Made by a program: the position numbers and the translations under genes
Assembly (NCBI GenBank): GCA_965218945.1
Contig: OZ244718.1
Coordinates: 2,604,001 to 2,668,000, forward strand
Origin: DAOUJW01 sp965218945
GTDB taxonomy: Bacteria; Chloroflexota; Dehalococcoidia; Lucifugimonadales; UBA2985
Direction: 5' to 3'
DNA length: 64,000 bases
The notes under the pieces: generated by a model
Told to the model about the DNA's origin: nothing
The model's input: only the letters and a program-made list of their open reading frames with translations
Database searches by the model: none
In this document: in pieces, positions 7,866-20,600 of the stretch
Position numbering within the stretch: the first letter of the stretch is position 1
Layout: the number at the start of each line of letters is the position of its first letter

Positions 7866-8614
7866 CGGCTTGTTTCAGACCGCCGCAGCCATTTCGACGC
7901 TCGCGGCTACGCCCCGCGATCTCCCTCCATTCCCCGGCCGTCAGCCGATGGGGGTCCCGTTGAGCGTCCACGCCGCTTCCTGAACACGCTGGGCTGAGAC
8001 CTGCCGCGGCATGGGCATAGAGGCCCCTAGTAGTCATCTGCCTACGAATCTCTATAGACAAATGTCTAGATAAATGCCTAGAGCAAAATAGACATTTGCT
8101 CCTTATATCCGGCCTGGAAGCTCTCTACTATTTACGTTGGCGAGGGCTGCTTTTCGTGCGGCAAGCCTTGTCATGGGCAACGAATAGTCCAGCAATCATA
8201 CGACGTTAGGCGATAGGAGCGATGACCAGTACCGGTAGACGAGGAATAGCAGTCCTCGACGGAGCAGCGACAGAGGTCGCAGCGGCCCATGTTGCCGCGA
8301 GCTCCGCGACCCGGTCCGCCCTCCATCGCGGACTAGCACAGACGTTCACCCCCCCCCCGATTTTCCCTCTGCTCTAGCTCCCTCGCCGCCTCCGGCTCAT
8401 ACCGGCAGGCCCGGTCCTCTCCCATCGCCGCTCCCTCTCAGAGAGCGCCCGAAGCCTTCAGTGTCCTCGAAGGACGCCTTGCGGCGGGCTTCGCACGTCC
8501 CGCACTCACCCGGAACAGCCTTCAACCATGCAACGCCACACGCCCTCCGCGCCGCTATCGGCTGAGACGCCTGCGGAGCGGACGGGCTGGCGTCCCATAC
8601 CCCCGCACAAGCAC
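7866..8614. other. Long upstream region of the giant protein gene
   Basis: About 750 bases without a convincing gene. The region around 8055-8100 is AT-rich and holds clustered TAGACA dyads. A run of nine or more C lies near 8349. The rest shows no RNA gene or repeat I can name. The length suggests a regulated leader for the giant gene downstream. Confidence 0.45.
8055..8100. promoter_or_regulatory. Cluster of three TAGACA/TGTCTA dyads
   Basis: TAGACAAATGTCTA (8055-8068) is a perfect 6-2-6 dyad. TAGATAAATGCCTA (8067-8080) overlaps it as a degenerate copy. TAGACATTTGCT (8089-8100) is a third, inverted half. The motif also occurs upstream of the kinase gene at 5604. The spacing and symmetry fit a dimeric regulator. 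The likeliest candidate is the adjacent NarL-type regulator acting on the giant surface-protein gene at 8629, but this is inferred. Confidence 0.45.
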
Positions 8615-8628
8615 AAGGAGGACTCATC

Positions 8629-11600
8629 ATGACTAACATCAATAGACGACGATTCCCTATCCTGCTGGCCTCCGCCCTGGCCGTGCTCGCCATCCTCGGC
8701 GCGCTCCTCCTGCCCATCACGGCCCAGGCGCAGACCGCGACCGTGCTGGTGAGCAGTGTCGGGCAGCCCGTTAATGGTAAATCGGGCGTGAATCAAGACA
8801 ATTCTCTGGGCCAGGCGTTCTCGATCGCGGCGGGCAGTGGGAACTACACGCTCACGTCGATCGAAATCTCGTTAAATAAAGACATTGCGGCCGCGGATAT
8901 CGGCTCGCTCAGCGTCAGCGTCTGGTCCACCGATTCCTCGGGCTTACCTTCCGCCTCGCTTCATACTCTGGCGAATCCGGCAAGCATCACGGCGGACACC
9001 ACGGCGACGTTCAACGCGCAGTCGGGCGCGACGCTCGAAGCGGGCAACACATACGCGGTCCTGGTGTCTTACGACAAGAATCCGACGCTTATTCCGCAAT
9101 GGAGCTATACGGAGAGCGGGGCATTCGATGCAGATCCCGCGACCGGGTGGTCGCTTTCCAACTCGGCCCTGTGGAAGGGGGCCGGGAACTGGAACAGCTT
9201 CACCGACGAGATATTCCTCATCCGAATCAACGGCAGCGCGGTGGGCGGCGAGACGCCGACGCTCTCGACGGACGCGACGCTGAGCGGGCTGTCACTGGGC
9301 ACGGGGGTGACGCTGAGCCCGGCCTTCGCCTCGGGCACGGACACCTACACGGCGTCGGTCGCCAACAGCGTCGACGAGGTGACGGTGACGCCGACGACGA
9401 ACCACGCCAGCGCGACGGTCGTTTTTCTAGACACGGACGACAACGAGCTCGACGACGAGGACGACGTGGACGACGACTTCCAGGTGGCGCTGTCGGTGGG
9501 CGACACCGTCATCAAGGTGAAGGTGACGGCCGAGGACGGCACCTCGACGCAGACCTACACGGTGACCGTGACGCGGGCGGCGGATATGACGCCCGACGAT
9601 CCCCCGGACGATTCCGGCAACGTCTCCGAGGGCGACACCGACCTGCCCGCCGACACCACCACCACCGGCAAGGTGGAAGTGGGCGGCTCGGTGACAGGCA
9701 CAATCGCGGACACTACTGATGACCTTACTACTGGCGACAGCTTCAAGGTCGATCTGGAAGCCGGCAAGCGATACCAGATCGACGTGGAGGGCGCGCCCAC
9801 CGGACGCGGCACGCTGCCGGACCCGTGGCTGGGCAACATCCTCGACCCTGACGGCAACCTGGTTCAAGATTCGGGGGACAACGACGGCGGCGTGGGCCTC
9901 AACGCCCGGTTGATCCTCAAGCCGACCGCCGACGGCACCCATTACGTCAAAGTGAATTCCTACTTCGTACCCAACACCCAACCGGGCACCTACACGCTGT
10001 CGGTGATCCTGCTGGGCGCGAACGGCGCCTCGGAGGCCGACACGGACTTTCCCAACAACAACACGACCTCCGGCCGGGTCGAGGTCGGGGCCTCGGTCAC
10101 GGGCAACACCGCCACTGTTTCCGGGGACGACTGGTTCCGGGTCGATCTGGAAGCCGACAAGACATACCAATTCGACCTGGAGGGGGCGCCGACTAACCGC
10201 GGCACCTTGCCAGACCCCTTGCTGAAGTTTTACGACGGGTCTGAAAACCAGATTAGTCGCAACGACGACATCGACCCCGACAACAACCTCAACAGCCAGA
10301 TAGTCTACGCGGCGACCGTGACCGGCACGTACTACCTGTCAGCAAACAGCACGAACCTCGAAACGGGCACCTACACGCTGTCGGTGCGTGACATCACGCC
10401 ACCGTGCACGCTGAACATCGGCGACCTCTGGTGCGGGGTAATGACGGTGGGGGAGTATAAGTCTGGTGGGATTACCTTTGCCTATGGGTTCGTGGATGCC
10501 ACAACCGATACAGGTGCCCTGTCCGACACGACGTTCGACGTCAGTCCGAATTCCTACACGATAGACCGGGCTAGCGTGGGAGTGAGTGGGCTTGCCGGCC
10601 AGCTGATTTTCAGCCTGACCAGCGCCCTTACCGAACCGGACCGGGCCAAGCTGGTCCTGCATGTCGACGGCAGCAGTGGCTCGTTCGCGTTCGACGGTGT
10701 CACTCCAACTGCTAGCTTTGGCTACCGATGGGCCATGTCCGGCTTGGACTGGTCCTCGGAGACGTCCGTGACGCTGCGGCTGCGGGACACCCCGGTGCCC
10801 TCGACGGACGCGACGCTGAGCGGGCTGTCGCTGGGCACGGGGGTGACGCTGAGCCCGGCCTTCGCCTCGGGCACGGACACCTACACTGCGTCGGTCGCCA
10901 ACAGCGTCGACGAGGTGACGGTGACGCCGACGACGAACCACGCCAGCGCGACGGTCGAGATTCTAGACACGGACGACAACGAGCTCAACGACTCGGACGA
11001 CATGGAGGACGATTTCCAGGTGGCGCTGTCGGTGGGCGACACCGTCATCAAGGTGAAAGTGACGGCCGAGGACGGCACCTCGACGCAGACCTACACGGTG
11101 ACCGTGACGCGGGCGGCGGAGATGACGCCCGACGATCCCCCGGACGATTCCGGCAACGTCTCCGAGGGCGGCACCGACCTGCCCGCCAACCCCACCACCA
11201 CCGGCCAGGTGGAAGTGGGCAGCTCGGTCACGGGCAACATCGGCTCCTTCGCCGACCGAGACTATTTCCGCGTCGTCCTGGAGGCGGGCACGCGCTACCA
11301 GATCGACCTGGAGGGGGCGCCGACCGGCCGCGGTACCCTGGCGGACCCGGCGCTAACACTCTACGACGAGTCCGAGGACAACCTTCTGGATGATGTCAAC
11401 AGCGGTATTGGTGCGAACAGCCGGGGGATATTCACTCCGACCACGGCTGGCACGTACTACCTACGTGTGGCAGATTTTGATGAAACCGACACCGGCACCT
11501 ACACGCTGTCGGTGATCGTGCTGGGCGCGAACGGCGCCTCGGAGGCCGACACGGACTTTCCCGGCACCACCGCCACCACCGGCCGGGTCGAGGTCGGCGG

Positions 11601-14600
11601 CTCGGTCACGGGCAACAGAGGCTCTCTGGGCGACACGGACTGGTTCGCGGTCGTGCTGGAGGCGGGCAAGACCTACCAGATCGACCTGACGGGCGAATAT
11701 GGCGGCGGCGGCACCTTGGAGGATCCTTATCTGGACAATATCCGCGACTCATCCGGCAACCGGATTAGCAACACCTTCAATAACGACGTCGACGGGGACA
11801 ATTTCGACAGCCAGATAATCTTCACGCCGACCGCGGCCGGCACCTACTACCTCGTAGCATTCGCGAATGGCTCTTTTACTGGCACCTACACGCTGTCGGT
11901 GCGTGACATCACGCCCGCGACCTGCACGCTGAACACGGGCGACGTCTGGTGCGGCGTGGTGACGGTGGGGATGTTCACGTTGGACGGGACGAGCTATCTC
12001 GGTTACCTGGACGGTACGGGCGGCGGCGGCATGCTGTCGGACAACGATTTCGATTTCACGGACACCGAACTGGACTCCAAGAGCCATACGATCACCGGCG
12101 TCCTGCTCGCTTCCGGGACGTTGAGTCTGATTTTCGAGGACTCTCAGGACGAAGATGACAAGCCGGTTCTGAACACCTGGGACCTCCAGGTCGGCACCGA
12201 CCCGTTCGCGCTCGACGACGACGACGTCACCCAATTGCCGACCGGCGGCTACCAGTGGACCGGCACCGGTCTGAGCTGGTCTGTGGGGGACACCGTCACG
12301 CTGCGGCTGCGGGGCGAGACCGGGCCGCCGTCGGTCGCCAACGTGGCGGTCACGTCGGTGCCGTTGCTGACCTCGTCGGGCGGATCGGAGCAGGACACCT
12401 ACGGTGCGGGCGACGAGATCGAGTTCACGGTGACCTTCAGCCAGGTGGTCGTGGTCACGGGCGATCCGCAGTTCGGGTTCAGCCTGAGCGGGGCGCGCCA
12501 GGCCGACTACCGCTCGGGCAGCGGCAGCACGGCGCTGAAGTTCGTGTACACCGTGCAGTCCTCCGACTCGGACGACGACGGGATCTGGATCGGCAACCAC
12601 AACTCCAACACCAAGTCGCTGCAGCTCGACGCCAACGACGAGATCACGAGCCCCGGGGGCATCGACGCCAATCTGGAACACGACCAGAAGCAGGTGCAGG
12701 CCGGTCACAAGGTGGACGGGTCGCGGTCGTCGAAGCCGACGCTGAGCGTCGCGGACGCCGCGGCGGCCGAGGGCGACGACCTGTCGTTCACGGTGACGCT
12801 GTCGGCGGCGGCGGCGGCGGACGTGACGGCGACCTGGACGGCCTCGATCGAGACCGGCGACACGGCGGTCGCGGCGGACCTCGGAACGACGAGGACGGGG
12901 ACGGTGACCGTCTCGATGGGTAACACGACGGGGACGTTCACGGTGTCGACGGTGGAGGACAGCACGGTCGAGGAGAACGAGACGTTCACGGTGACGCTGT
13001 CGGGCGTGTCGTCGAACGCGCAGCTGTCGTCGACCGCCGCGACGGCGCAGGGCACGATCAACAACGACGACCTGGCGACGCTCTCGACGGACGCGACGCT
13101 GAGCGGGCTGTCGCTGGGCACGGGGGTGACGCTGAGCCCGGCCTTCGCCTCGGGCAAGGATACCTACACAGCGTCGGTCGCCAACAGCGTCGACGAGGTG
13201 ACGGTGACGCCGACGACGAACCACGCCAGCGCGACGGTCGAGATTCTAGACACGGACGACCTCGCGCTGACGGACGCGGACAGTACGGAGGACGGTTTCC
13301 AGGTCGCGCTGTCGGTGGGCTCGACCCAATTTGGCGTACTAGTGACGGCCGAGGACGGCACCACCAGGAAGTTTTACACGGTGAACGTGACGCGCGACGA
13401 CTTTCCCAACGACACCACCACCACCGGCAAGGTCGAGGTCGGCGGCTCGGTCACGGGCACGGGCGGAACCCTGGACAGGGACTGGTTCAAGGTCGTGCTG
13501 GAGGCGGGCACGAGATACCAGATCGACCTGGAGGGGGCGGATACCGGGCGCGGCACCGTGGAGAACCCGGCCGCAAGTATGTTTGATGCGGGGGGAACTC
13601 ACCTGCCTCAGCAGGATGACAGCGACTCGGGCGTGGGCAACAACGCCCGGATCATCTACACGCCCACGGCGACCGGCACCTACCACGTACAGACATGGAA
13701 TATCTCCGCTGTGAAGGAAGGTACCTACACGCTGTCGGTGATCGTGCTGGGCGCGAACGGCGCCTCGGAGGCCGACACGGACTTTCCCCTCGCCCCCCAG
13801 ACCGCCGGCCGGGTCGAGGTCGGGGCCTCGGCCACGGGCAATATCGGCGACAGCGGCGACCGGGACTGGTTCAAGGTCGTGCTGGAGGCGGGCAAGACTT
13901 ACCAGATCGACATGAAGGGCGTAGATGGCGGCGGCGGCACCCTGGAAGACCCTTACCTGCACAATATCCGCGACGCAGAAAGCGAGGAGATTTTCGACAC
14001 CGGGAATGACGACATCGGTGGGGAGGACGACATCTTCGACAGCCAGATAACCTTCATGCCGACCGCGGCCGGCGCCTACTACCTGGTAGCAGTAGCAGCC
14101 GGGGCGGCCGACACCGGCACCTACACGCTGTCGGTGCGTGACATCACGCCCGTGACCTGCACGCTGAACACCGGCGACCTCTGGTGCGGCGTGGTGACGG
14201 TAGCCGAGATCAAGACTACCGACGACGCGCTTGTCGGACACGGTTTTGTTGAAGCAGGTGGCCTCAGCGCGGGCAGCCTTGCCGGCAACCCTGACGAAAC
14301 GATGTTCTCGGTCGGGGACAACGACTACACGATCCAAGGCGCTTATATCCAAGTCCCAACTGGGGCCACCCTCACGGGCACCCTGTACGTCTTGCTCAGC
14401 GCCAATCTCACCGACGATGACAAGGCGGGCCTGCTGCTCCCGGTGGACGACACCACCACCCCATTCGAGTTCAGCGGTGCCACGAAAGGCACCACCGGCC
14501 TCTACTCTTGGGGTGCGTCGGGCCTGAGCTGGTCTGCGGAGGACACCGTCACGATTCGTGTGCGCCCGCGGACGCTCAGCATCGCGGACGCCGCGGCGGC

Positions 14601-17600
14601 CGAGGGCGACGACCTGTCGTTCACGGTGACGCTGTCGGCGGCGGCGGCGGCGGACGTGACGGCGACCTGGACGGCCTCGATCGAGACCGGCGACACGGCG
14701 GTCGCGGCGGACCTCGGAACGACGAGGACGGGGACGGTGACCGTCTCGATGGGTAACACGACGGGGACGTTCACGGTGTCGACGGTGGAGGACAGCACGG
14801 TCGAGGTGAACGAGACCTTCACGGTGACGCTGTCGGGCGTGTCGTCGAACGCGCAGCTGTCGTCGACCGCCGCGACGGCCCAGGGCACGATCAACAACGA
14901 CGACCTGGCGACGCTCTCGACGGACGCGACGCTGAGCGGGCTGTCGCTGGGCACGGGGGTGACGCTGAGCCCGGCCTTCGCCTCGGGCACGGTCACCTAC
15001 ACGGCGTCGGTCGCCAACAGCGTCGACAAGGTGACGGTGACGCCGACGACGAACCACGCCAGCGCGACGGTCGAGATTCTAGACAAGGACGACAACGAGC
15101 TCAACGACGCGGACGACGTGGAGGACGACTTTCAGGTGGCGCTGTCGGTGGGCGACACCGTCATCAAGGTGAAGGTGACGGCCGAGGACGGCACCTCGAC
15201 GCAGACCTACACGGCGACCGTGACGCGCGACGACTTTCCCGCCGACACCACCACCACCGGCAAGGTCGACGTCGGCGGCTCGGTCACGGGCAACATCGAC
15301 AGCGTCGTCGACATTGACTGGTTCCGCGTCGATCTGAAGAAGGACAAGCGATACCAGATCGACCTGGAGGGCGCGGACACCAACCGGGGCACCCTGACAG
15401 ACCCGCTTCTTAGCAGGATGCGCAATGCGTTGGGCAATGTAGTCACCGACGCGCTTGACAGCGGCATAGGGAACAACGCCCGGAGGATCTTCACGGCGCC
15501 CGCGGACGGCACTCACTACGTAGTCGCCTCCTCGAACGGCGTGACGGGCACCTACACGCTGTCGGTGATCGTGCTGGGCGCGAACGGCGTTTCCGAGGCC
15601 GACACGGACTTTCCCAACAACGCGCTGACCTCCGGCCGGGTTGACGTCGGGGCCTCGGCAACGGGGAACGTCGAATCCGCGACTGACGTGGACCGTTTCC
15701 GTGTCGATCTGGAGGCGGGCAAGCAATACCAGTTCGACCTGGAGGGCGCGCCGACAGACCGCGGCACCCTGGAAGACCCGTACCTATCGCTCATAGATCC
15801 GATGGGCACCGTGCTTGAGAGTGACAACGACGATGGCGACGGCGTCAACAGCCAGATTGTCTACACAGCGACCGCGACTGGCGCCCACTACCTCAGGGCC
15901 GACAAGTCTGACACCGAAACGGGCACCTACACGCTGTCGGTGCGTGACATCACGCTGCCGACGCTGAGCGTCGCGGATGCCTCGGACGCCGAGAACGATG
16001 GGGAAGTGGAGTTCACGGTGACGCTGTCGGAAGCGGCCGCGACGGCCGTGACGGCGACCTGGACGGCGTCGATCGAGACCGGCGACACGGCGGTCGCGGC
16101 GGACCTCGGGTCGACGAAGACGGGGACGGTGACCGTCGCGATCGGCGACACGATGGGAACGTTCGAGGTGCCGGTGGTGAACGACGCCACCGACGAGGGC
16201 GACGAGACCTTCACGGTGACGCTGTCGGGCGTGTCGTCGAACGCGAAGCTGGAGACGGACCCGACCGCGAAGGGAACCATCGAGGACGACGACGCGACGC
16301 TGCCGACGCTCAGCATCGCGGACGCCGCGGCGGCCGAGGGCAGCCCCGTGAGCTTCACGGTGACGCTGTCGGCGGCGGCGGACGCGGCGGACGTGACGGC
16401 GACCTGGACGGCCTCGATCGAGACCAGCGACACGGCGGTCGCGGCGGACCTCGGAACGACGAAGACGGGGACGGTGACCGTCTCGATGGGTAGCACGACG
16501 GGGACGTTCACGGTGGCGACCGTGGACGACACCACGGTCGAGGTGAACGAGACGTTCACGGTGACGCTGTCGAGCCCGTCGTCGAACGCGCAGCTGTCGT
16601 CGACCGCCGCGACGGCCCAGGGCACGATCAACAACGACGACCTGGCGACGGTGAGCGTCGGTGACGCCGAGGGCGACGAGGACGAGGGCGTGGAGTTCAC
16701 GCTGACGCTGTCGGCGGCGGCTCCGGCGGACGTGACCGTGGACTGGACGGCGTCGATCGAAAGCGGCGACTCGGCGAGTACGGCGGATCTCGCGACGACG
16801 AAGACGGGGACGGTGACGATCACGAAGGGCGACACGACGAAGAGGTTCACGGTGCCGGTGAACGACGACAGCACGGACGAGCCCGACCAGACGTTCACGG
16901 TGACGCTGTCGAACCCGGCCCCGACGAGCCTCGCGCAACTGGCGGCGGACCCAACGGCCACGGGCACCATCGAGGACGACGACGACCCGCCGACGATCAG
17001 CGTCGTGGACATGACGGTGATCGAGGGCGATCTGAACCCCGACAATGTCCCGACGTTTAATAACAATCCCGGCTTCCCGTGGACGGTGATGCTTTCGGAG
17101 GCGAGCGAGAAGCGGGTGCGGTACCGCAGCCGGCAAGTGGTGGACGGCACGGCGACGGACGCGGACCTGAAGGTAACCGTCGCTTTCTCCGGACGTCCTT
17201 CTATACAGGCAGGCCAAACGTCCGTAGTTCGTGGTGTGAACAACATCGTCAACGACGCCTTGGACGAGGACGACGAGACCTTCACGATCGAGGTCTACGA
17301 CCTCGAAAACGCGACGGCGGGGGCGAAGACGCGCTCGACCATCACCATCGAGGACGACGACCCGACGCCGACGGTGACGGTGGCGGACGCGGCGGCGACC
17401 GAGGGCGACAAGGTGGAGTTCGTGGTGACGCTGTCGGCGGTGAGCGGACGCGACGTGGACGTGGACTACGCGACGTCGGTGGCGACCGGAGACGACGCCG
17501 TCTCGGGCACGGACTTCACGGCGGCGAGCGGCACGCTGACCATCGCGGCGACCGACAATACCGCCACCGGGACGATCGAGGTCCAGACGACGGAGGACGA

Positions 17601-20600
17601 CGCGAGCGAGAGCGCCGAGACCTTCACGCTGACGATTTCAAGCCCGGATAACGCGACGCTGACCACGGACACCACCGCGACGGGCACGATCAACAACCGG
17701 GCGACGACGGCGGCCGAGCCGACGACGTTCGCGGCGGCGGTGGGCGACGAGGAGGTCGTGCTGTCGTGGGACGCGCCGGATTCCGCTTCGGGCGTCACGC
17801 GCCACGAGTACCAGTACAAGGAGGGGACCGGGGCCTACCAGGGCTGGGAGCAGATCGCCAACAGCGGGGTGGACGGCGCGAACGAGGCCGGCTTCACGGT
17901 GACGGGCCTGACCAACGAGGTCCTCCACACCTTCCAGCTCCGCGCGGTGAACGCCCAGGGCGAGAGCACCGCGGCCGAGGCGGACGCGGTGACGCCGACG
18001 CCCGGCATCTGCGGCCGCACGGCGAAGATCCAGGAGGTGATCCTGGCCGAGCTCGCGGACGTCAGCGAGTGCGCGGCGGTGACCGTGGCCGACCTGGCGT
18101 CGATCACGACGTTCGGGCTGAGCGCGCTCGGCACGTTCAACCAGGGGATCACCTCGCTCCAGGCGGGCGATTTCGCGGGGCTGACGGCGCTGACGCAACT
18201 TAACCTGAGTCAAAACCAGCTCACGACGCTGCCCGAGGGGATCTTCTCCGGCCTGACCGCGGTTGAGGGAATCAGCATGGAACAAAACCAGCTGACGGCG
18301 CTGCCCGAGGGGATGTTCGCGGGGCTTCCAAATCTGACATTGATCCTATTGACGGGTAACAGTCTCACCGCCATCCCGCCCCGGGCGTTCGCCGGCCTGA
18401 CGGGGCTAACAAACATCAGTCTGGGCCTTAACGATCTGACTGCCCTGCCCGCCGGGCTGTTCACCGACCTGACGACGCTGGAAAACATCAGTCTGGCCGA
18501 TAACGACCTGACTGCCCTGCCGGCCGGGGTGTTCTCGGGCCTGACGGTGCTGGATACTCTCTATCTGGGCGGAAACGAATTGAGTTCGCTCGACGCCGGG
18601 GTGTTCTCCGGCCTGACGTCGCTGGAGCGCCTCGAACTGGATCGCAACGACCTGAGTTCGCTCCCCGCCGGGGTGTTCTCCGGCTTGGCGGCGTTGACAC
18701 GCCTCAATCTGGACGACAACGATCTGAGTTCGCTCCCCGACGGCCTGCTCTCCGGCCTGACGGGGCTGACACGGCTCCAGCTGTTCGACAACCCCAACTC
18801 CGGCGATACGCTGGCGCTGACCGTGACGGTGGAGAAGTTCGGGACCGACCAGGCGCGGGCGAAGGTGCTGGCGGGGGCGCCGTTCGCGGTGAACTTCACG
18901 GCGACGGTGGTGAACGGTTCGCTCCCGACGGGCGTCACGAAGCTTGCCGTGGCGGCGGGCTCGGTGGAGGGCACGGCGGTCACCGTGACCCGCACGTCCG
19001 GGACGATGGCGGCGGTGACGGTGGACATCGACCTGACCACCCAGCCGACCCTGCCCGAGTTCCACAGTGGCTACGAGTTCGTGAAGGCGACCTCGGGCCT
19101 GCCGGCGGAGATCCTGCCGGACACCAGGGGCCCCCAGAATTTCACCGCCAAGCCGGGCGACGGGCAGGCCGTGCTGTCGTGGACCGCGCCGGCGTCGGGT
19201 TCCGGCGTGACGAAACACCAGTACCGCCAGAAGGAGGGGACCGGGAGCTATCCCGCGAACTGGACTGACATCCCCAACAGCGCGGAGGGCGAGGCGAACG
19301 AGGACGGCTACACGGTGCCGGGCCTCACCAACGAGACGGTATACACCTTCGAGCTCAAGCGGTTCGTCGGCACGACCGAGAGCGCGACGGCGGAGTCGAA
19401 CGCGGTGACGCCGACGCCCGGCATCTGCGACCGCACGCAGCAGGTGCAGGACGGCATCCTGGCCGGGCTCGCGGACGTCAGCGACTGCGCGGCGGTGACC
19501 GTCGCCGACCTGGAGAGTTTCACGGCCTCCCTGGAGTTTGCGGGTGAGGACATCGCGTCGCTGAAGTCGGGCGACTTCGCGGGGCTGTCGAACCTGGATG
19601 TCCTGGAACTTTCCAGAAACACCTTCACCACGCTTCCCGCGAACGTGTTCTCCGGCCTGACGTCGCTGACAAGCCTGAAGGTGTCAAACGGCGAGCTGAG
19701 TTCGATCGACGCCCGGGCGTTCTCCGGGCTAACGGCGCTGGAAGTACTCAAACTGGATACCAACGACCTGGATTCGCTCCCCGGGACCGTGTTCTCCGGT
19801 CTGACGACGCTGATAACCCTCGAGCTGAACGGTAACGACCTGGCCTCGCTTCCCGGGACCGTGTTCAATGGCCTGTCGGCGCTGCATACTCTTCATCTGC
19901 AGAGCAACGATCTGGAAACGCTCCCCGCCGGGCTGTTCTCCGGCCTGTCGGCGCTGTCAACCCTCACACTGGCCGATAACGATCTGACTGCGATCCCCGC
20001 CCAGGTGTTCTCCGGCCTGTCGGCGCTGGAAATCCTCAATCTGAGCGACAACGACCTGAACTCGCTCGACGCCGGGGTGTTCTCCGGCCTGAGCAATCTG
20101 CGATCCCTGTCGCTGCGAAACAACCAACTGAGTGCGCTCCCCGACGGGCTGTTCTCCGGCCTAACGGCGCTGACTGGTCTCAATCTGAGCGACAACACCA
20201 CCAACCCCATGCCGCTCACGGTGACGGTGGAGAAGTTCGGGACCGACCAGGCGCGGGCGAAGGTGCTCGCGGGGGCGCCGTTCGCGGTGGAGTTCACGGC
20301 GACGGTGGTGAACGGTTCGCTCCCGACGGGCGTCACGAAGCTTGCCGTGGCGAAGGGCTCGGCGGAGGGCACGGCGGTCACCGTGACCCGCACGACCGGG
20401 ACGATGGAGGCGGTGACGGTGGACATCGACCTGAGCACCCAGCCGTCCCTGCCCGACAAGCACGAGGGCTACACCTTCGCCCGGGCCTCGGACCTGCCGG
20501 CGGAAATCCTGCCGGCGGAGGCGTCGCTGGAGCCGCCGACCGGCCTCAGCGCCACGCCCGGCGACCGGCTGGCGGTTCTCACCTGGACCCCGCCGGCGTC

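Noticed and set aside
7624..8061. 145-codon minus-strand frame in the leader of the giant gene
   Set aside because: Low-complexity composition, overlaps the response regulator and the terminator, and no ribosome site.
8347..8358. C homopolymer as a phase-variable tract
   Set aside because: It lies about 270 bases before the start codon, not in a gene or promoter I can identify, and may be a sequencing artefact.
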